From Auricularia sp. M13 (lineage: Eukaryota > Basidiomycota > Agaricomycetes > Auriculariales > Auriculariaceae): 64,000 bases of DNA. Where the stretch lies: the NCBI GenBank assembly GCA_037042915.1, contig CM073203.1:2046001-2110000 (forward strand), read 5' to 3'. Below, piece by piece: positions 34,159-47,400 of the stretch (positions are counted from its first letter, which is position 1; every line of letters starts with the position of its first letter). The position numbers and the translations under genes were made by a program. Under the pieces are notes generated by a model that ran no database searches, was not told where the DNA came from, and saw only the letters and a program-made list of their open reading frames with translations.

Positions 34159-34656
34159 CTGTGCTCTTCCGCATGTAAAGGCCTCGATACATTGCATGCC
34201 TTCCGTGGGCGCGGCGGCGTCTGTCAGTGCGAATTATTTTGGCCCTGCTTGTTTGCGTATTGAACATGTTCGGCGTGGCAGCTGCAGGAGCGACGACAGC
34301 TCGTGTCTGATCCATCATGTAACTTTTGTTTGCCGTGTTTGCCATACACCGACCCTCTCTGGACTCGCGGCTCCTGTCTACCCCCTCTCTCTGCAGCCGG
34401 CGCCGTACCGCACGACGGCGGGGAGATTGAGTTCGTTGTCAAACTTTCTGATGCTTGAATGGTTGCCGAGGATTGCCATTGACAACTGCACGTCCCGCCT
34501 GTCATGCAATTGCGAGGGACATGAGCCATGACTGTTCGAAGTCGACGCTTGTGCAAGCAATTACCAGGGACGCCGCGAGACGCGGGTTTTGCAGATCTGT
34601 TTGGGGATGCGCCATGTCCGAGCTCCGACAAGCAGCTTTTGACTCGCACCGCGACA
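34159..34656. other. Intergenic, nothing recognised
   Basis: About 500 bp between CWC15 and the pseudouridine synthase, both on plus strand. Contains 3' UTR and promoter sequence, no distinct element seen. Confidence 0.4.
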
Positions 34657-37072
34657 ATGCCCGACACCGCGTCCGCGCAATCAGAGAGCGCGGAGCCGCC
34701 GCCTTCGCACGGGCGCGTAGATGCCACGTCGCGCGAGGATTCTGAATCAGAAATCGCGCCGGCGCAGGAACGCACGCCCGCGCCCGCGCCATTTGCGCTC
34801 ATTCAACAACGCCCTGGGCTGAAGAAAGTAAAGCCGTACTGGCACCCCTATCGAACCATGGCCAAAGAGCGCTGGCTCGGCCGCGAGATGCTCGAGCTCA
34901 TCTCGAGCGAGTTCCGGGACCGCAGCGTTGAATACTACGTGCGCCGTGCTTGCCGCCCGCGCAAGGGACCCGACTCCTGATCCAGCTACCAAAGCGATAT
35001 GCCCTGGAAGCGGGAGTGACGACCATAAACGGCAAACCTGCAAAGGCAGATACGATTGTGAAAAACGGAGATCGCATTGAGTGCGCGCGCCTCAACTATG
35101 CTCGTGTGCCTGCCAGTAATGTGCCGTTCTCAACGCAGAAACATCGTTCATAGGCACGAGCCTCCAGTCACCTCGACCCCAGTGCGAATATTGCACGTTG
35201 ATGAAGAAAAGGAATTTATTGTCGTGGACAAACCGGGCAGCATCGTATGGTCACCAACCCTCTCGTCTTTCCTTGCTTACGCGGAAGGCCTATCTAGCCC
35301 GTGCATGCTACCGGACGATACTTTAAGCATAGCCTTGTTGAAATTCTGCGTAATGAGCTCGGCATCGCGAAACCTCACAGTGAGTTCTAGGCTTCAGTCT
35401 ATCGACATGCTCAAGCAGGTATCGACAGCCGTTAACCGTCTAGACAGGCTCACGTCTGGGCTTATGATCATCGCTACAAGCCCTGCCCGAGCAAGGATTC
35501 TCAGCGACGAGTTTGTCAACAAAGCGATCAAGAAAGAATACATCGCTCGTTGCAAAGGCTGTTTCCCGGAGTACGGTTTCTCCTTCCTCCCATCAATGCA
35601 TAGGCCGGCTAACCTGCCCCTGGCATTTTAGAGACGAGGTCGTCTGCGATCAGCCTATGCTGACAGTCGATCGCCAGATGGGTCTCAATATCGTGCATCC
35701 TGAGGGAAAGGTGAGAGGCCGAGGCCAGTGGACATGGATCGTTTCATCAGCGCGGCCCTACGAGCCTGGCTAACCCTGCAATTTGTTAGCCCGCGAAGAC
35801 GATCTTCAAGCGCTTATTTTACGACGCGAAGACGGACTCTAGTGTGCTGCACTGTGAGTTCGTTAGGCTACCTACGCCTGCGACCCTCGCACTTCTGATC
35901 GCGTCCCTGTTAGGCCAACCTATTACTGGGCGATGTCAGTCTGCGAACGTCGCTGCGCCGTAAAATTCATCGTGTGGCTAAACTTGCACCGACAGCCCAT
36001 CAGATCAGAGTGCACTTGCAGTATCTCGGCCATCCGATTGCTAATGACCCTGTCTACTCGGACACCAAGGTGTGGGTGCGTGTGCTTTTTTGTGATGTGT
36101 CGCAGCATGCAGGCGCTGATGACGTTGGCTGGACTTTGTTGTCTGACATGGTACGTGTAGGGACCTTCGTTGGGCCGCGGCGGACTGTCATTCGACTCAG
36201 CAGAGACACAAACAACTGAAAGCCGAGATCAAACGAACACTGTTTCAGTTCCAGGACCGTTCACGCCGCAAATTGTGCAGGACATGGGCGTTCTCGCCCC
36301 AGTATCTCTGTCAGCTGAGGCGATGAATCTCATCTCAGGCATGCGAAACACAAATCCGCCTGCGTCCATGGTTGCCGGAGGAGGCCTTACTCCAGACACC
36401 GGGATAGACGCTGAAATTCTCGGTGGCGCGCCGTTCGTTGCCGAACGCGCGGCCTCCAGCAGCGCATCGCAGGAGTTCCTCACTGCGCCCTATGGCTCCA
36501 GCATCACTCCGGCAACGCCCCAGGCGCCCATCTCCGCGTCTACAGAGGTCTCCACGCAGGCGCCTTCTCCTGGTGACCATCTGACCCGCGGTCTGCCCGT
36601 AGCGGCGTTAGCCAGCAGTGCCTCGTCGACAAGCCCCCAGCCGAACCTCGCGACCAAGGCGGCGAAGGCATTACCCCGCGAGACTGGTGATGATATAGGC
36701 ACCGCATCGCCCGTCCCCCTCACGCGGGAGGCTGTTGGAATAATCTCGCGCCTCAGGAATATGAAAGATGAGGGCGAGGATTGGAGCCGCTGGCGCGATG
36801 TCATTTTCCGCGCGAAAACGGCGTTGTCCATCAAGCCCGGTCAGGACAAAAGCCCTGAGGACGACACAGCGCCCTTCGTCCCGGCCGTGCACGTAGGGCC
36901 TGACGGTCGGCAGACTCTGTACTGCCCCGAGTGCTATATGCCGCTGCACCCCGATCCCGCGCCGGAGAAGCTCTACATCTTCCTCCACGCGAAGAAGTAC
37001 TCGACATCAGAGTGGAGCTTCGAGACGGAAATGCCGGAATGGGCGCAGGAAGGATATGAGTGGGAGAGCTAG
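34657..37072 (+). CDS. RluA-family pseudouridine synthase (Pus/Rib2-like)
   Basis: Ten exons (34657-34938, 34995-35080, 35139-35244, 35298-35379, 35429-35570, 35632-35710, 35790-35853, 35914-35934, 35996-36075, 36161-37072) give 617 aa. An S4-like region [18 protein letters not shown] precedes the catalytic domain, with [15 protein letters not shown], the motif [13 protein letters not shown] carrying the catalytic Asp, and [17 protein letters not shown]. The C-terminal 300 residues are family-specific, Ser/Pro-rich, ending with [20 protein letters not shown], a possible zinc or RNA site. It fits the eukaryotic Pus8/Pus9-type enzymes that modify U32 in tRNA; no deaminase domain follows, unlike yeast Rib2. 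Exon 8 has only 21 nt. The start is the first Met with family-like context. Confidence 0.88.
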
Positions 37073-37859
37073 CCCCTCAGGCAATCGCGTCCCCGCATGC
37101 TGGTCGAAGCAATGCACGCTGTCTTTGTTTGGGATTTACGCTTCAGATTACCGGATTGTTTTCCCTACCATGTGACTTCATGGATTCAGGCGCGATGAAT
37201 ACAGGATATTTGCTCGTATCAACGAAGCGTTGGTCCGTCTGCGGTGATTCCCGCAACCGTGCCTTGCTTAGACGCCAACCGCGACGACTGCTTTCAATCA
37301 CTTCAACTTGCAATCGCCCTGCAGCACCACATGGTCTTGCCGGCTCGTTCCTGAGCGCATGTCCTGGTACTGTACTAAGCATCTTGCGGACCGTCCGAAT
37401 CATGAGCATGTTGTTCAGCCTCACAGCTTGAGTAATCCCCACAGTGACGAGGTGATGTCTTGCTTTCGTTAATAGCTCAGATTGACGCAGATTTGGGGCC
37501 ATCGATGCTCAACGGGGCGGTCACAATGAGGCTTATACCGTACTAAGCCACGGCGTGCTTATACCGTACTAATTAGCGGCGTTCAGCTGGTTCTACTGAA
37601 TGTCGAACGACGTTCCCTAGACCCTCTTTGGGAGATTCATGGAGGCGCCAGAATCATACGCGCACAGTTCGGGCCGCTCCATCAAATGCTCGTCATGAGC
37701 TGGCACCCGCTATGAAGCCTCATCGCCCTCGCACGCGAATGGAGTGGTAAGCCGGGGAATGCGGCTATAGATTCATCTATATATGACTGATGCTCAAGCT
37801 TTTTACTTGTTACAAACGTTTGACACGTCGAGTACAAGCAACGAGTCTCAATTCTCATT
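37073..37859. other. Intergenic, short repeat CTTATACCGTACTAA
   Basis: About 790 bp. CTTATACCGTACTAA occurs twice, around 37531 and 37559. No gene recognised. Confidence 0.4.
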
Positions 37860-38245
37860 TCAGCGACGGCCGGCAGCGCATCGCGGACACAGTGTCTTTA
37901 ACACTGTCGTTTTGTTCCGAATCTCCTCCTTGACGGGCTGCACCGCGTTGTCAATGTCAGGCCACACTACGGCAGGCAGGGGTTGCCGCACCCGTTTGCA
38001 ACGCTCGTCCAGACATCGCGGGTCGTGCAGAATGCTGTGAATGCATTTCGACGACCCGCAGTCGATTTTTGCTGGGCGACCACTGGGGTCGGCCATGTGC
38101 TGTGAGGAGAGCGTTAATGGCTGGTTGGCGTCGCTTCAGGAAGCCCGCCGTACTCCACAGCTATGCCGCGTTCCGTCCCTAAGCCGCATGAGTCGCGTGA
38201 CATGAGCTATGGTCCATTCCCGGCTCACCAGACGCTCGAGCACAT
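37860..38245 (-). CDS. Small Cys/His-rich protein, family member 2 (exon structure partial)
   Basis: The clear part reads IDCGSSKCIHSILHDPRC and LDERCKR, with the spacing C-x4-C-x5-H-x3-C-x4-C found at 52.7 kb, then WPDIDNAVQ and LCPRCAAGRR before a stop at 37860. Upstream, ATG at 38245 begins a 17-nt exon (Met-Cys-Ser-Ser-Val plus two bases) ending at a GTGAGC donor, like the 17-nt first exons of the other two members. The middle exon, expected to carry a C-G-H box, is degenerate here, and I could not fix its edges, so this copy may be decayed. A TATATAA box lies about 100 bp upstream. No known function; Cys/His spacing suggests zinc binding. Confidence 0.4.
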
Positions 38246-38341
38246 CGTCTCCACAACGTACTATACAGGGAGAAGGTAGGAAGAGAGGGATGGAAGGGAG
38301 TAGTCGATTAGCCACGGACTGACATCCAGAACAACATTGCT

Positions 38342-38348
38342 TATATAG
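38342..38348 (-). promoter_or_regulatory. TATA box for small Cys-rich gene 2
   Basis: TATATAA on the minus strand about 97 bp upstream of the proposed ATG at 38245. The other two members have TATA boxes 71-82 bp upstream of theirs. Confidence 0.4.
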
Positions 38349-39699
38349 GTACCCCGCGGTCGGGCGTTTGTCGATTTCCGCACGCGCTCTCCGAGGACAT
38401 GGATGATGCGACACACGGTGCGCGGATCTACCGCTGCACCAACAAAGAATGGGCTAGACAATTCTTATAGCATAATCACTAAATCAGATAACAAATGGTA
38501 ACATCGCCACGAGGTGGGGGACCGGAGGCACGTTATAAGCCTTTGACACATGGTGCCGCTTGGCTCCATGAGGACTAGCCCTTCGATTCCCCGCCCCGAC
38601 TGAATTCGCGAATAAAGTAAATTGGCAGGTTCAAACAGAGCGTCTCGGTGGCGCATGCTTCAACAAACAAGAGTTCAAACTTAGCAGCACCTGGTCTTCG
38701 CTCTGTCAGGCAGAGAATTGATCCGCCATGCACTCCGGTTCCGCCCCTCACAGGCCTCACAGCTCACAACAAGTTGAAACGGCAGGCGTGCAGCCGGAAA
38801 AGGGTGAAACGTTGCGCGTCTATTCGCCTGGGCCGTGAGTGCGGCGACAACACGACGCGGGCCAGGAAGGACGACGATCTCGTTGTCTTGCGGATGCCGG
38901 ACATCTGCGAAACGCGGATTGAGGGCCAGGGACTGAAGCAGTGAGCCTGCACATCTGCAAGCGCGTCAGACGCACAACTAATCAAACGACGGTTGCGACA
39001 CATGCCCGGAAGCCTTGGGCAGAGAGCCAGACCATGTGCAGGTAACATTGCCGCAGCTGACAGACGAAATCACTGCGCGGAGACAGCAGTTCAAGGTCAA
39101 AAACCGGGTGCCCAGACCCTGGAATCAGGACGTAAAGCACGGAATATCAATGGGAAAACGAGCAGCAGGCCTCAAGGTCTCATGCGTTGGCTCTCCGGCC
39201 AATGGCAGGACGAGCAACAGTCTGAACTGCCTTCGCGTCGTATGACGCTGATAGGGGCGCGGAAGACTAGTCGGAACAGGATTGGACACTAAACAGGCGC
39301 TCAGTGTTTGCACAGGCCCGAAAGCATGTGAATACCGTTCTGAATGCCGGTATGAGCAGACCGACCAGCATGTGGTTACGGTGTTCGTATTTGCCTTGAT
39401 GTCCCCCCGTGGGAACGCTGGCAAGCAGTGACCGATTTGAAAGCGGGATATTCCGTCAACACGTAAATTCATACAAGCTGGCACAAGTGATGAGATTTGA
39501 GTCGGCGAGATTGTGTAAGCCCCCTTCTCCGTCTGATGTGTACTGTTCTTTTTTTTCTGAGCGTTATATTCGAGACATACGAAAGACTCAGATGAGGGCA
39601 TACCGTCAAAGGCGCTCTATGGCGAAACCTCCGCCGGAGACAGGCGCTTAGGTGACCTAAGCGCGGGAACAACCGGTTTTGCACGCTCCTTGTTTCGTC
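38349..39699. other. Intergenic, nothing recognised
   Basis: About 1.35 kb with only short frames. No repeats or RNA genes seen. The last few hundred bases should hold the promoter of the downstream oxidoreductase. Confidence 0.4.
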
Positions 39700-41389
39700 A
39701 TGTCTTCGCTCGATGTACTCGTGCTCGGCGCTACCGGCTACACCGGGAAGCTCATTGCCAAGTACCTCGCAGCACATCCGGAGCGCGCAAGCTTTACTCT
39801 GGGCGTCAGTGCACGCAGCAAAGCGAAGGGCGATGCTCTACTGTCCTCGCTCGGTCTCTCGCACGACGATGTGACCCTCGTTGAGCTCGATGTGACCAAT
39901 GCGCCTCAACTGGACGAGGTTATTGCGCGTACCAAGGTAGTCATCAATACCGCTGGTCCGTTCTATCGGTTGGGGACGCCGGTCATAAAGTCGGTGACGC
40001 GGCCATTTCAGACTCTCGCACTCACGCCCCCGTCCTTTCCTAGAGCTTGTGCGAGACATGGTGTCCACTATGTCGATATTACAGGTGAATTTGGTCCTAG
40101 CATTGCCCAATCAAGGCGCTGACATTTCCCAGGCGAAACGTTTTGGATTCGCAGCATCCTCGGCGAGTTCGTCGTTAATTCGTGGTATTTTGGCTGTGGC
40201 ACTGAGGCACTCTTCCAGGGTTGATTTACTTGCGAGCAAAACCGGCGCCATCATCATTCCCTCGTGCGGCTTTGACTCGCTCCCCTCGGACATCATAGCA
40301 TTCCTTTCGGTGTCCGCCCTCCAACAGCACTGCGAATCCCAGCGTATTCCATGGCCTGGTGCTTCTGAATCGACTACTGGCTACGACGTTGCTCTCAGTC
40401 CTAGTGGGGGCACATTGGAGACGATGAGCATGTCCTTCTCCGAGGTTCCCAAGCACATTCTGCGTGCGGGCTTCGCGGCATATTCTCTCAGTCCCGGTAT
40501 GTATCAGAGCTTATTGAGTTCTTCGCGACCCAGTGCTGAATTAACTTGGTTCAGTGAAAGGAAAGGACAGCAACGCGCCTCCTTTGCCACTTCACAGAGT
40601 GCACCACATGCCTCATCGTTGGGGCAGTTTCTTTGTCATGTCCCGGACGAATCGTGCTATCGTTCACAGGAGCTGGGGTCTTTTCCAACTTCAGCAGGCG
40701 GGCCTATTTCCCGCCAGGGGCTTTCACCACTATGGCAACGACTTCAAATACGAAGAATTTTTGACTTCATCGAACCTGTTCTCCGCGCTCGTCAAGAGCA
40801 TCACAATCATGACATTCAGTTTCCTCCTCGCCTTCGTACCACCGGTATGTGCACCCTCCTTTTTGTTCGCAATATTTTCCTCTCAGACTACGAATACAGA
40901 TCCGCTGGGTTGTGAGGAAGATGACTCCTCCGGGCACGGGGCCGTCTGAAAAGTTCGATTGCTTGTTCCCAGTTTTCTTTCTGCTCATTCTGCATCACGC
41001 AGAGTTCTGAATTCTGGACGTCTCAACGTGACAAATGTCACGTACCTTGCCGGCGACAAACGCACCTTCGCCCGTACCACATTGCGGGGTAAAGGTGATC
41101 CTGGGTACTTCCTAACCAGCGGTGCGTTGTGTTACCGGAATAAGCTCAATTTTGCAGCAGGCTGATGCGCGTATGCCCTCTTATCCGAACAGTCATGGCC
41201 GCCGAGTCCGCTTTGAGCCTGCTCTTCAACGCTCCAGACAAGCTGGGGCCTCTTGCTTCGCCCGGCGGACTACTCACCCCTGCGACCGCCCTCGGGAATG
41301 TCCTGCCGGACCGTCTCCGCCAAACCGGCCTATTCGAATTCAGCAGCGAAATCGTCCGCGATTCGGGCGAGGATAGGAAGACCCGCTAA
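39700..41389 (+). CDS. Saccharopine-dehydrogenase-like oxidoreductase
   Basis: Eight exons (39700-39989, 40044-40084, 40133-40181, 40219-40496, 40555-40844, 40900-40952, 41003-41121, 41193-41389) give 438 aa. The Rossmann start MSSLDVLVLGATGYTGKLIA, NTAGPFYRLGTPVI, CARHGVHYVDITGE and IIPSCGFDSLPSD are hallmarks of the saccharopine dehydrogenase-like (SCCPDH/trans-acting enoyl reductase) family. VKSITIMTFSFLLAFVPP is a membrane segment, as in SCCPDH, which sits on lipid droplets. The C-terminus LTPATALGNVLPDRLRQTG is family-typical. It is not the lysine-pathway enzyme itself; the substrate is unknown. The intron 40182-40218 would be only 37 bp, so that junction is the weakest. Confidence 0.82.
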
Positions 41390-42550
41390 AGAGATGCTTC
41401 TGTCCGTTTCGAACCTGTTGCATTGTTGCTCGCCGCCTCTTTTCGACCAGTAATGTACTGGCTGTGCGTTCCTTCTTCGGTAATTCTCACTCAACGCGTT
41501 CGTAAATTGGCGCTGTCTCCGTCTGTGTTCGAATGCTTTGACCAACGTCCATTCTGTCGGCCGCCAGCGTCAAGGCTGCCCTCGGGACGTGGCGCTGTGT
41601 CTCATTGGAGGCGATATGTCCGCGGACTGGTCTGACAGCTCAACGTCCTCGCATACGTCAATGCTCGATCTGGGCCCGCTCACACCCGATAGAGGTGGAA
41701 CGATGAGCGAGAAAGGCTTAATTCTCAGCCCACATGACCCATCGGGATAGCTGCCTGCGACGCGCAGGCTCTCAGAACCACCTTTGTGCGGTGGTCAGCC
41801 GACCGCTCGTCCCGGGCATTACCCGCCCAGAATCATGCTTGACGATCGATACTGTCGAACGCGAATCTAGTCGCAATATGAGATTATTCCGCCCCGCTCG
41901 CTGCCAACCGCTGGGATCTGTGCGACAAGAAGTATTGTGTGTCATGATCCCATGGCCCTGGTCACCGGTAATGGGATGCTTCGCCTTCCTCTCGTATGAT
42001 GAGAAGCCGGCAGACCCTCATGTCGTGGATCGAGTGACACGGTGGCGTAGGAACTCCAGGAATCGCAGTGACCTCGTGCCTAGGCCTATAATTACGAATC
42101 TAAGCTGCCTGCAACCGCTACCGCTGGCCTCCTGCCTGGTCGGATCTGACGGGTGGAACGCGTTCTCCGCGTGTACGACAACGGAATGTTTGCGGCTAAG
42201 AGAGACAAACAATTTCGAGGGCGCGCCCTCCTTTGCATTGGAATGCCGAGGCTATGGCCAACAGCGCCTCATCTTCGCCAGATCGCCCTCTGATTCACAG
42301 TATTTGTGTGGTCTGACAAGGAGCTTGCAGAGTCGAGGCCAACCTGGAGGGTTAGGTGACATTAGGAATTGGGGATGTATTAAAGGTCATGCGTCGTGGC
42401 AATACAGGTGCGCGAGAGCGTGAAAGCGATAGGCATACCAGGCCCGAGATGGTTGTAACGCCGCACAGCAGCGATATGGGTAAGATGCAAGCCGTGAAAG
42501 ACGGGCCACGGCGAGAAACGGTTCAGGTCGATCATGTTGTGCCGTGAAGT
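41390..42550. other. Intergenic, nothing recognised
   Basis: About 1.16 kb. A 229-codon plus-strand frame (41734-42423) has irregular composition and no family resemblance, so I leave it out. Confidence 0.4.
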
Positions 42551-42959
42551 TCAACCGCTGCCGCCCGCTGCTGCTTGTGCGCGCCTGCAGTTGGGGCATG
42601 GGCCAGTTCGGCGATACAGGGTCTTGTTGATGTCGGATTCCCAATGCTGCTCAGGGATTAGCTATCAAAGTGATGTGGCAAACGCTCATTCGATAATAGG
42701 TACGCACCTTCAGGTGATTGAAGCAATTGCGGCAGTTCGGCGGATGCCTCGAGCTGTGCGTACAGGCGGGATTCTGGCAGTCGACAATGCTGAGAGGCTC
42801 AGGGCGGGTGTGATAAAAATGCTGGCAGCGATGAGATATGGCAGAGACGGCAGCAGTCCACAACATACGCCACACTCGGGATACTTATTACCCTCCCTGC
42901 GGACATGAGATACGACGAGACGATCGTATAGGAAGGACGCACCATACTCTGCAGCACAT
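42551..42959 (-). CDS. Small Cys/His-rich protein, family member 3
   Basis: ATG at 42959 starts a 17-nt exon (42959-42943; Met-Cys-Cys-Arg-Val plus two bases) with a GTGCGT donor. A later exon, 42789-42708, reads IVDCQNPACTHSSRHPPNC followed by RNCFNHLK: C-x4-C-x5-H-x3-C as in the member at 52.7 kb. After a 61-bp intron the last exon 42646-42551 reads HWESDINKTLYRRTGPCPNC and a basic tail. W-x-x-D-I and C-P-x-C also occur in member 2. Between 42943 and 42790 a C-x-H-bearing exon (RLCHISSLPAF, about 42850) is likely, but I could not choose among several AG acceptors. TTATAAAA lies 71 bp upstream. Function unknown; probably a zinc-binding peptide of about 80-90 aa. Confidence 0.5.
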
Positions 42960-43029
42960 TGTCGATCGCTTACTGAACGGATGCCGAAAGTGATGGGTGG
43001 TAGTGAACGCTCAGCCGGAAATGGCTGCG

Positions 43030-43037
43030 TTTTATAA
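43030..43037 (-). promoter_or_regulatory. TATA box for small Cys-rich gene 3
   Basis: TTATAAAA on the minus strand, 71-78 bp upstream of the ATG at 42959. Confidence 0.45.
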
Positions 43038-44426
43038 CGGAGAAAGTCGGGTCACGTGCTGAAACGTACTCCGAGCTTCCTTGTTGGAATCGATTCAATT
43101 CCGCGGCCCCGGCTGCGCTCGCCGAGACGAGCGCGCGTTGGATTGGTAGAAAGCATATGAACTCGAGCCGGTCCGCGCCAGAGATAGGGATATCTGGCCT
43201 CGCGTGGCAAGCGTGTTCTCGCTGTCGATTAGATCTCCTGCCCCTTTGCAAGTCTCAGCCTGCAGGATGGTCCAGTGGGGTATCGTAATAGAAGGCGAGC
43301 CATGCCGAGCACTCCATGCGGCGACGCCGGTTGCTCATGGGGCGGCTTGGCGCGCACAAAGGCGCGGAGACAAGGTCGGGCGTGCGGGACGAAGCTCCTA
43401 TCTCTTGCCACCTGCTGCACACCGCGTCTCGTCCAAGTAAGCAGGCGCTCCGGTGCTTCGATAAACGAGAAATCAGTCAAGCCGCAGGCCCCAGCCGCCA
43501 GCAATTCCCAAGTCGGGCGCGAAGAGCAATCGCAGTCCCACTGAATGCAGAGAGCTCGCTCGGGACGGATGGCCGGTCCTTTGTCGCACACGATTGTTCG
43601 TCATGTGAGCCGTCCTGCCGATGCCTTGTCCAGTACGCCGAGGGCGTCATGTTTGCGCGAGCAGTGCTCAAGCCGCCCTGATCAACGATCTCGCCTTATT
43701 TCCTGGAACGTCATTGATTTGTGCAAGAAGGAGAACCTTTCATCTCAATGCTTGCAGGATGACGACAGTCGTCAAGCACGCCATGGAGAACGTGAGGCTC
43801 GAAGAGTGCACTGCGACAAGTGAGATCAATTGAGAGGAGTTTATCGATAAAGAATGCATTGCGATGAGCCCCCCTGGTGTCAAAGTCAGCGCAGTCATCG
43901 GATTTATGTTGCAATAACAAGCATGAGTTGTTTTGCGTTCCTTCACTGCAGCATCGTCACACATCACCATGGCGTTGGCGCAAGGGCTGTTAGACTGGCT
44001 GGTGAGATATGACAAGTCGATCTCGTCGATTGACAAGTTCTGGCCTCATTGGTTAGCGTAAGATCACACCAAACTGGAGGAAAATCACGTACAGATACAC
44101 GTCCGATACCAAGGGCGACCCTTGCATAGTTGAATGAATCCACCGAACGGTACATTCCCGTTCATTTTGGAGTTGTTGGTGACCGGCAAGAGCTCGTGGA
44201 GCGTTGCGATGTCGGCAGTTCCGCCGATGATCTTCAGGACGAGCAGCTTCCAAGCTATCAGCTACAGCGCGACAGGTTGACCAGCAGACCCAGACTCGAG
44301 GTGGACGCCTCGCTCTCAATGCAATACTAAAATCGAGCGGATCGTCTCTACGATTCATCCATACTGCCAACGGCGTGAACGAACGAAAATGATGAAAGCA
44401 AGTCCCCGTAAATGCAGCTGTCACGT
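43038..44426. other. Intergenic with protein-like scraps
   Basis: About 1.4 kb. Two short protein-like readings were seen: plus strand from the ATG at 43970 (LLDWLVRYDKSISSIDKFW), and minus strand around 44255-44155 (IIGGTADIATLHELLPVTN). Neither could be extended into a spliced gene. They may be gene relics or chance. Confidence 0.35.
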
Positions 44427-47400
44427 TTACTCCTCACTGTCGTCACCGTCCTCCTCATCTTCAGAGACTTCGTGGCCGGCTGCGCGCAATGCTTCCTTGT
44501 CTCGCTTGCGCTTAGCGCTCAGCTCCTCAAGGAAGACAAGGAGATCTTCGTGCTCCTTCTCCTGCTCGCGCTTGCGCTCCTGTGCCGCGTCGAGCTCTTG
44601 CGCAAGATTCGCCACCTGTGCCTGTAATGCATCGCGCTGAGCAAGGACAAGAAGGTTAGCACAGGCGGTTTTCGGCAAATGCAGTCAAGCTCGCCTCTTC
44701 ATCGTGGGACCGGGCGGCCTCCTCAAGCGCCTCGACCTTCTTATGGAGTGCGGACGTCTGCGAGCAGATTAGGCTGGACATGCATCTACGAGACGCACAG
44801 GCAAACACACCTCGTCCTCGTGCGCCCGAACAGCATCCTCCAACCCCCGAACCTTCTCGAGAAGGGCTTCCCGCTTGCGGTTGCCATGTCAGGCCAGGGA
44901 CGCGAAGAAGCGCATAATAAGGAACCCGTACCTCCTCCTTCTGCGCCCGGCTAGCTTTCCGCAGGGCGTCCATGTCGTCTGCCTGGCGCTGGATGACCTC
45001 CCGGAGGGACGCGATAAGCGTGGCCGACTCAGGATTCGCAGCTAGCGCGACGAACGCGTCAGCCCTCGCCGCCACCGTCACCCAATCATCTAGTACTCAC
45101 AGTCTGCCGCGCGCGCCGCGTTGGGATCCGCGTGCACGCCACGCTGTATTGCGTCTGTTTGCGGTGCGCGGGTGAGCCGACGTAGGCGACGCGCGTGTCG
45201 GACGCACAGTAATTGCTCTTCCAAAACTCCACAAACTCCCAGGCGAACCACATCTCTCCCTCGTCTGCCGCCTCGGCGAGCAGCCGCGGGTACGGCGTCA
45301 CAGAGCCCTCGGGCGCGGCAGACCGGAACCGCTCGTCCTCGCGGAGACGCGACATCCGCGCGGCCAACGTGTCGGCGCCTAGCCGGACGATGAGCGGGTA
45401 GATTACGGTTCTGCATGAATGCGAGGCCAGGCGTCAGCCAGCGATAAAGACGGACACCTGCGATGCGATACGGGCGTTCAGACGCGTACCTTGGTATCTC
45501 GCAGTGCTCGCGATCGAACTCGTACAGTATGCCGAGCACGAACGCGCAGAGCCCCTGCACCGCGGCGTCGACCTCCTCCTGGCCGATCGGCTCGACAAGC
45601 TGCGCGTTGACGCGTCAGTCACGCCATTGGACAGATAGACGATTGGGCTCACGGTACTCAGACTGCCCGCCTCCAAGACCTCGCGCACCGCGCCCGGGTC
45701 ATCCCACAACCACTGGCTGAGCAAGCTCAGAATGCCGACGACACACCGGTCCCACTCGCGCGCCTCCCTCAGCGCGCCGTCCTGCTCCGCCCGCGAGCGC
45801 GCGAGCAGCGCCAGCGCGAGGTGCTCCGAGAGCGTCTGCAGCAGCGTCGGCGGCGGGTCGTCGTCGTCCCGTGGCGACGTCGGGCCCGGTGCAGGCTGCG
45901 CACCCCCATCTGCCGGGACGAAGAACGCGGACGTGTCGCCGGGTGCTGCGACGGCTGATGTGGGCAGGGCGGAGGGCACGATGCCGCGCGCGATGTTTTT
46001 AGCTGCTGATGAATTGCGCACGAGCGAGGCGAACAGTAAGCATGATATGTGCAGGCGCGCAGCCGAGTGGCGCGTGATGGGCGACGTCGGGAGCACCACC
46101 AGTCCGCTCAGCAGCGTCGTCACGGCGCCAGGAGCTGGCTTGCGGTCAGACAAGTTTAGCAACGGTGAGTAGCTTCGAATGTGCACCTGCATTTGGGTCG
46201 AGGTTCTTGAGCAGACGCAGCTTGACCTCGTCCGGGCGCACGTAATTCTGCGAGTCCGGCGTATATAAACAAACGTTTCCACGAGGAGACTAAATGGGCC
46301 CACCTCAAAGACTTGGACTGCCGCCCCGCGCAGCCCAAGCGACACGGCGTCCAAGGGACCGTACATCGTGCCGCTGTACTCGCCGTTTACGGCGACGTCT
46401 ACCAGAACATCCAGCGCCAACCGAGCTTCCAGGCGGTCCCATTCCTCGCCGTTCGTCTCGGGCACGGGTACATAGGGTGTGATGACTAGGTCGAGTGGAG
46501 GTGAGTGATGAGGGAGGAATTGAAGCGCCTGCAATCCTGCGACTTTAATACACGACCGCCGGGTTCACGACGCAGTGGGCGCACCTGGAGCTTCAACGCG
46601 GTTGGGGCGTTGGATGCCAATGCAAGCTCGACGAGGAAGCGAACCATGGATGAGTCTCCTCCCTACATAGGGCTGCATGAGCGAGAAGGTTGTTTCGCAT
46701 ACAGAGTATGCATTACTCACGGTGTGCCCTTTGCTTCCCGCAAGCATGCCAATGATACCCAGAACAAGCTGCGCACTTGCTGCTTTCTGCGCATCCCAGA
46801 ACTGGAGTGCAAACTCTTGAGGAGCTTGCGCGTTGGGTGGGAGGTTGGCTGGGAATAGAAAGAGGGGACATAACGTCGCTGCGAGACCGATTTCGCGGAA
46901 ATAGTTCTGCAATGGTTCAGGACATCAACCGCAGAGAATGATGAATTGAACGTACCAGGTTGGAGACGTTGAAACGAAGCAGGCTATCCATGCATGTAAG
47001 GCATTCGCCGACCACGACGCTGCCCTCGATGCCGCCCTCTTGCGTGATAATTCCTATGAGCTTTTCGAATGCTCCTCCGAATGCGAATATTTTCTGGATA
47101 TCGGCATTCTGTGCAATGAGAGCCTGGATGACGGAGAGCGCCTCTGTGCATGATGAGCAACGAATATGCAACGAATGAGCCGACCGTACCATTGCGAATA
47201 ACCTCGCGCCTGTCGTCCAAGACGTTGATCACGGTCGCCGCGTCGCTTGTCCGCAGAAAGTGGGTCTGTACTGCCTGCCTCCTGTGGATGAGCAGGGCCG
47301 AGAGCAGTTGCAACGCAGCGAAACGCGTATAGTACGTGGTGTCGGCGAGCAGGCTGAATATGGTTTGTATGGCGTTGGCGTCGGCCAGGATGGCGTCCGC

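Noticed and set aside
41734-42423. A 229-codon plus-strand open frame
   Set aside because: No family resemblance, odd composition and no splice context; long chance frames are common in GC-rich DNA.
43970-44125. A possible small gene starting at 43970 with a 37-bp intron
   Set aside because: The intron would be too short, the product about 43 aa, and nothing supports it beyond protein-like text.
44155-44300. Minus-strand protein-like text IIGGTADIATLHELLPVTN
   Set aside because: No room for upstream exons before the USO1 stop and no start codon; kept only as a note on the intergenic entry.
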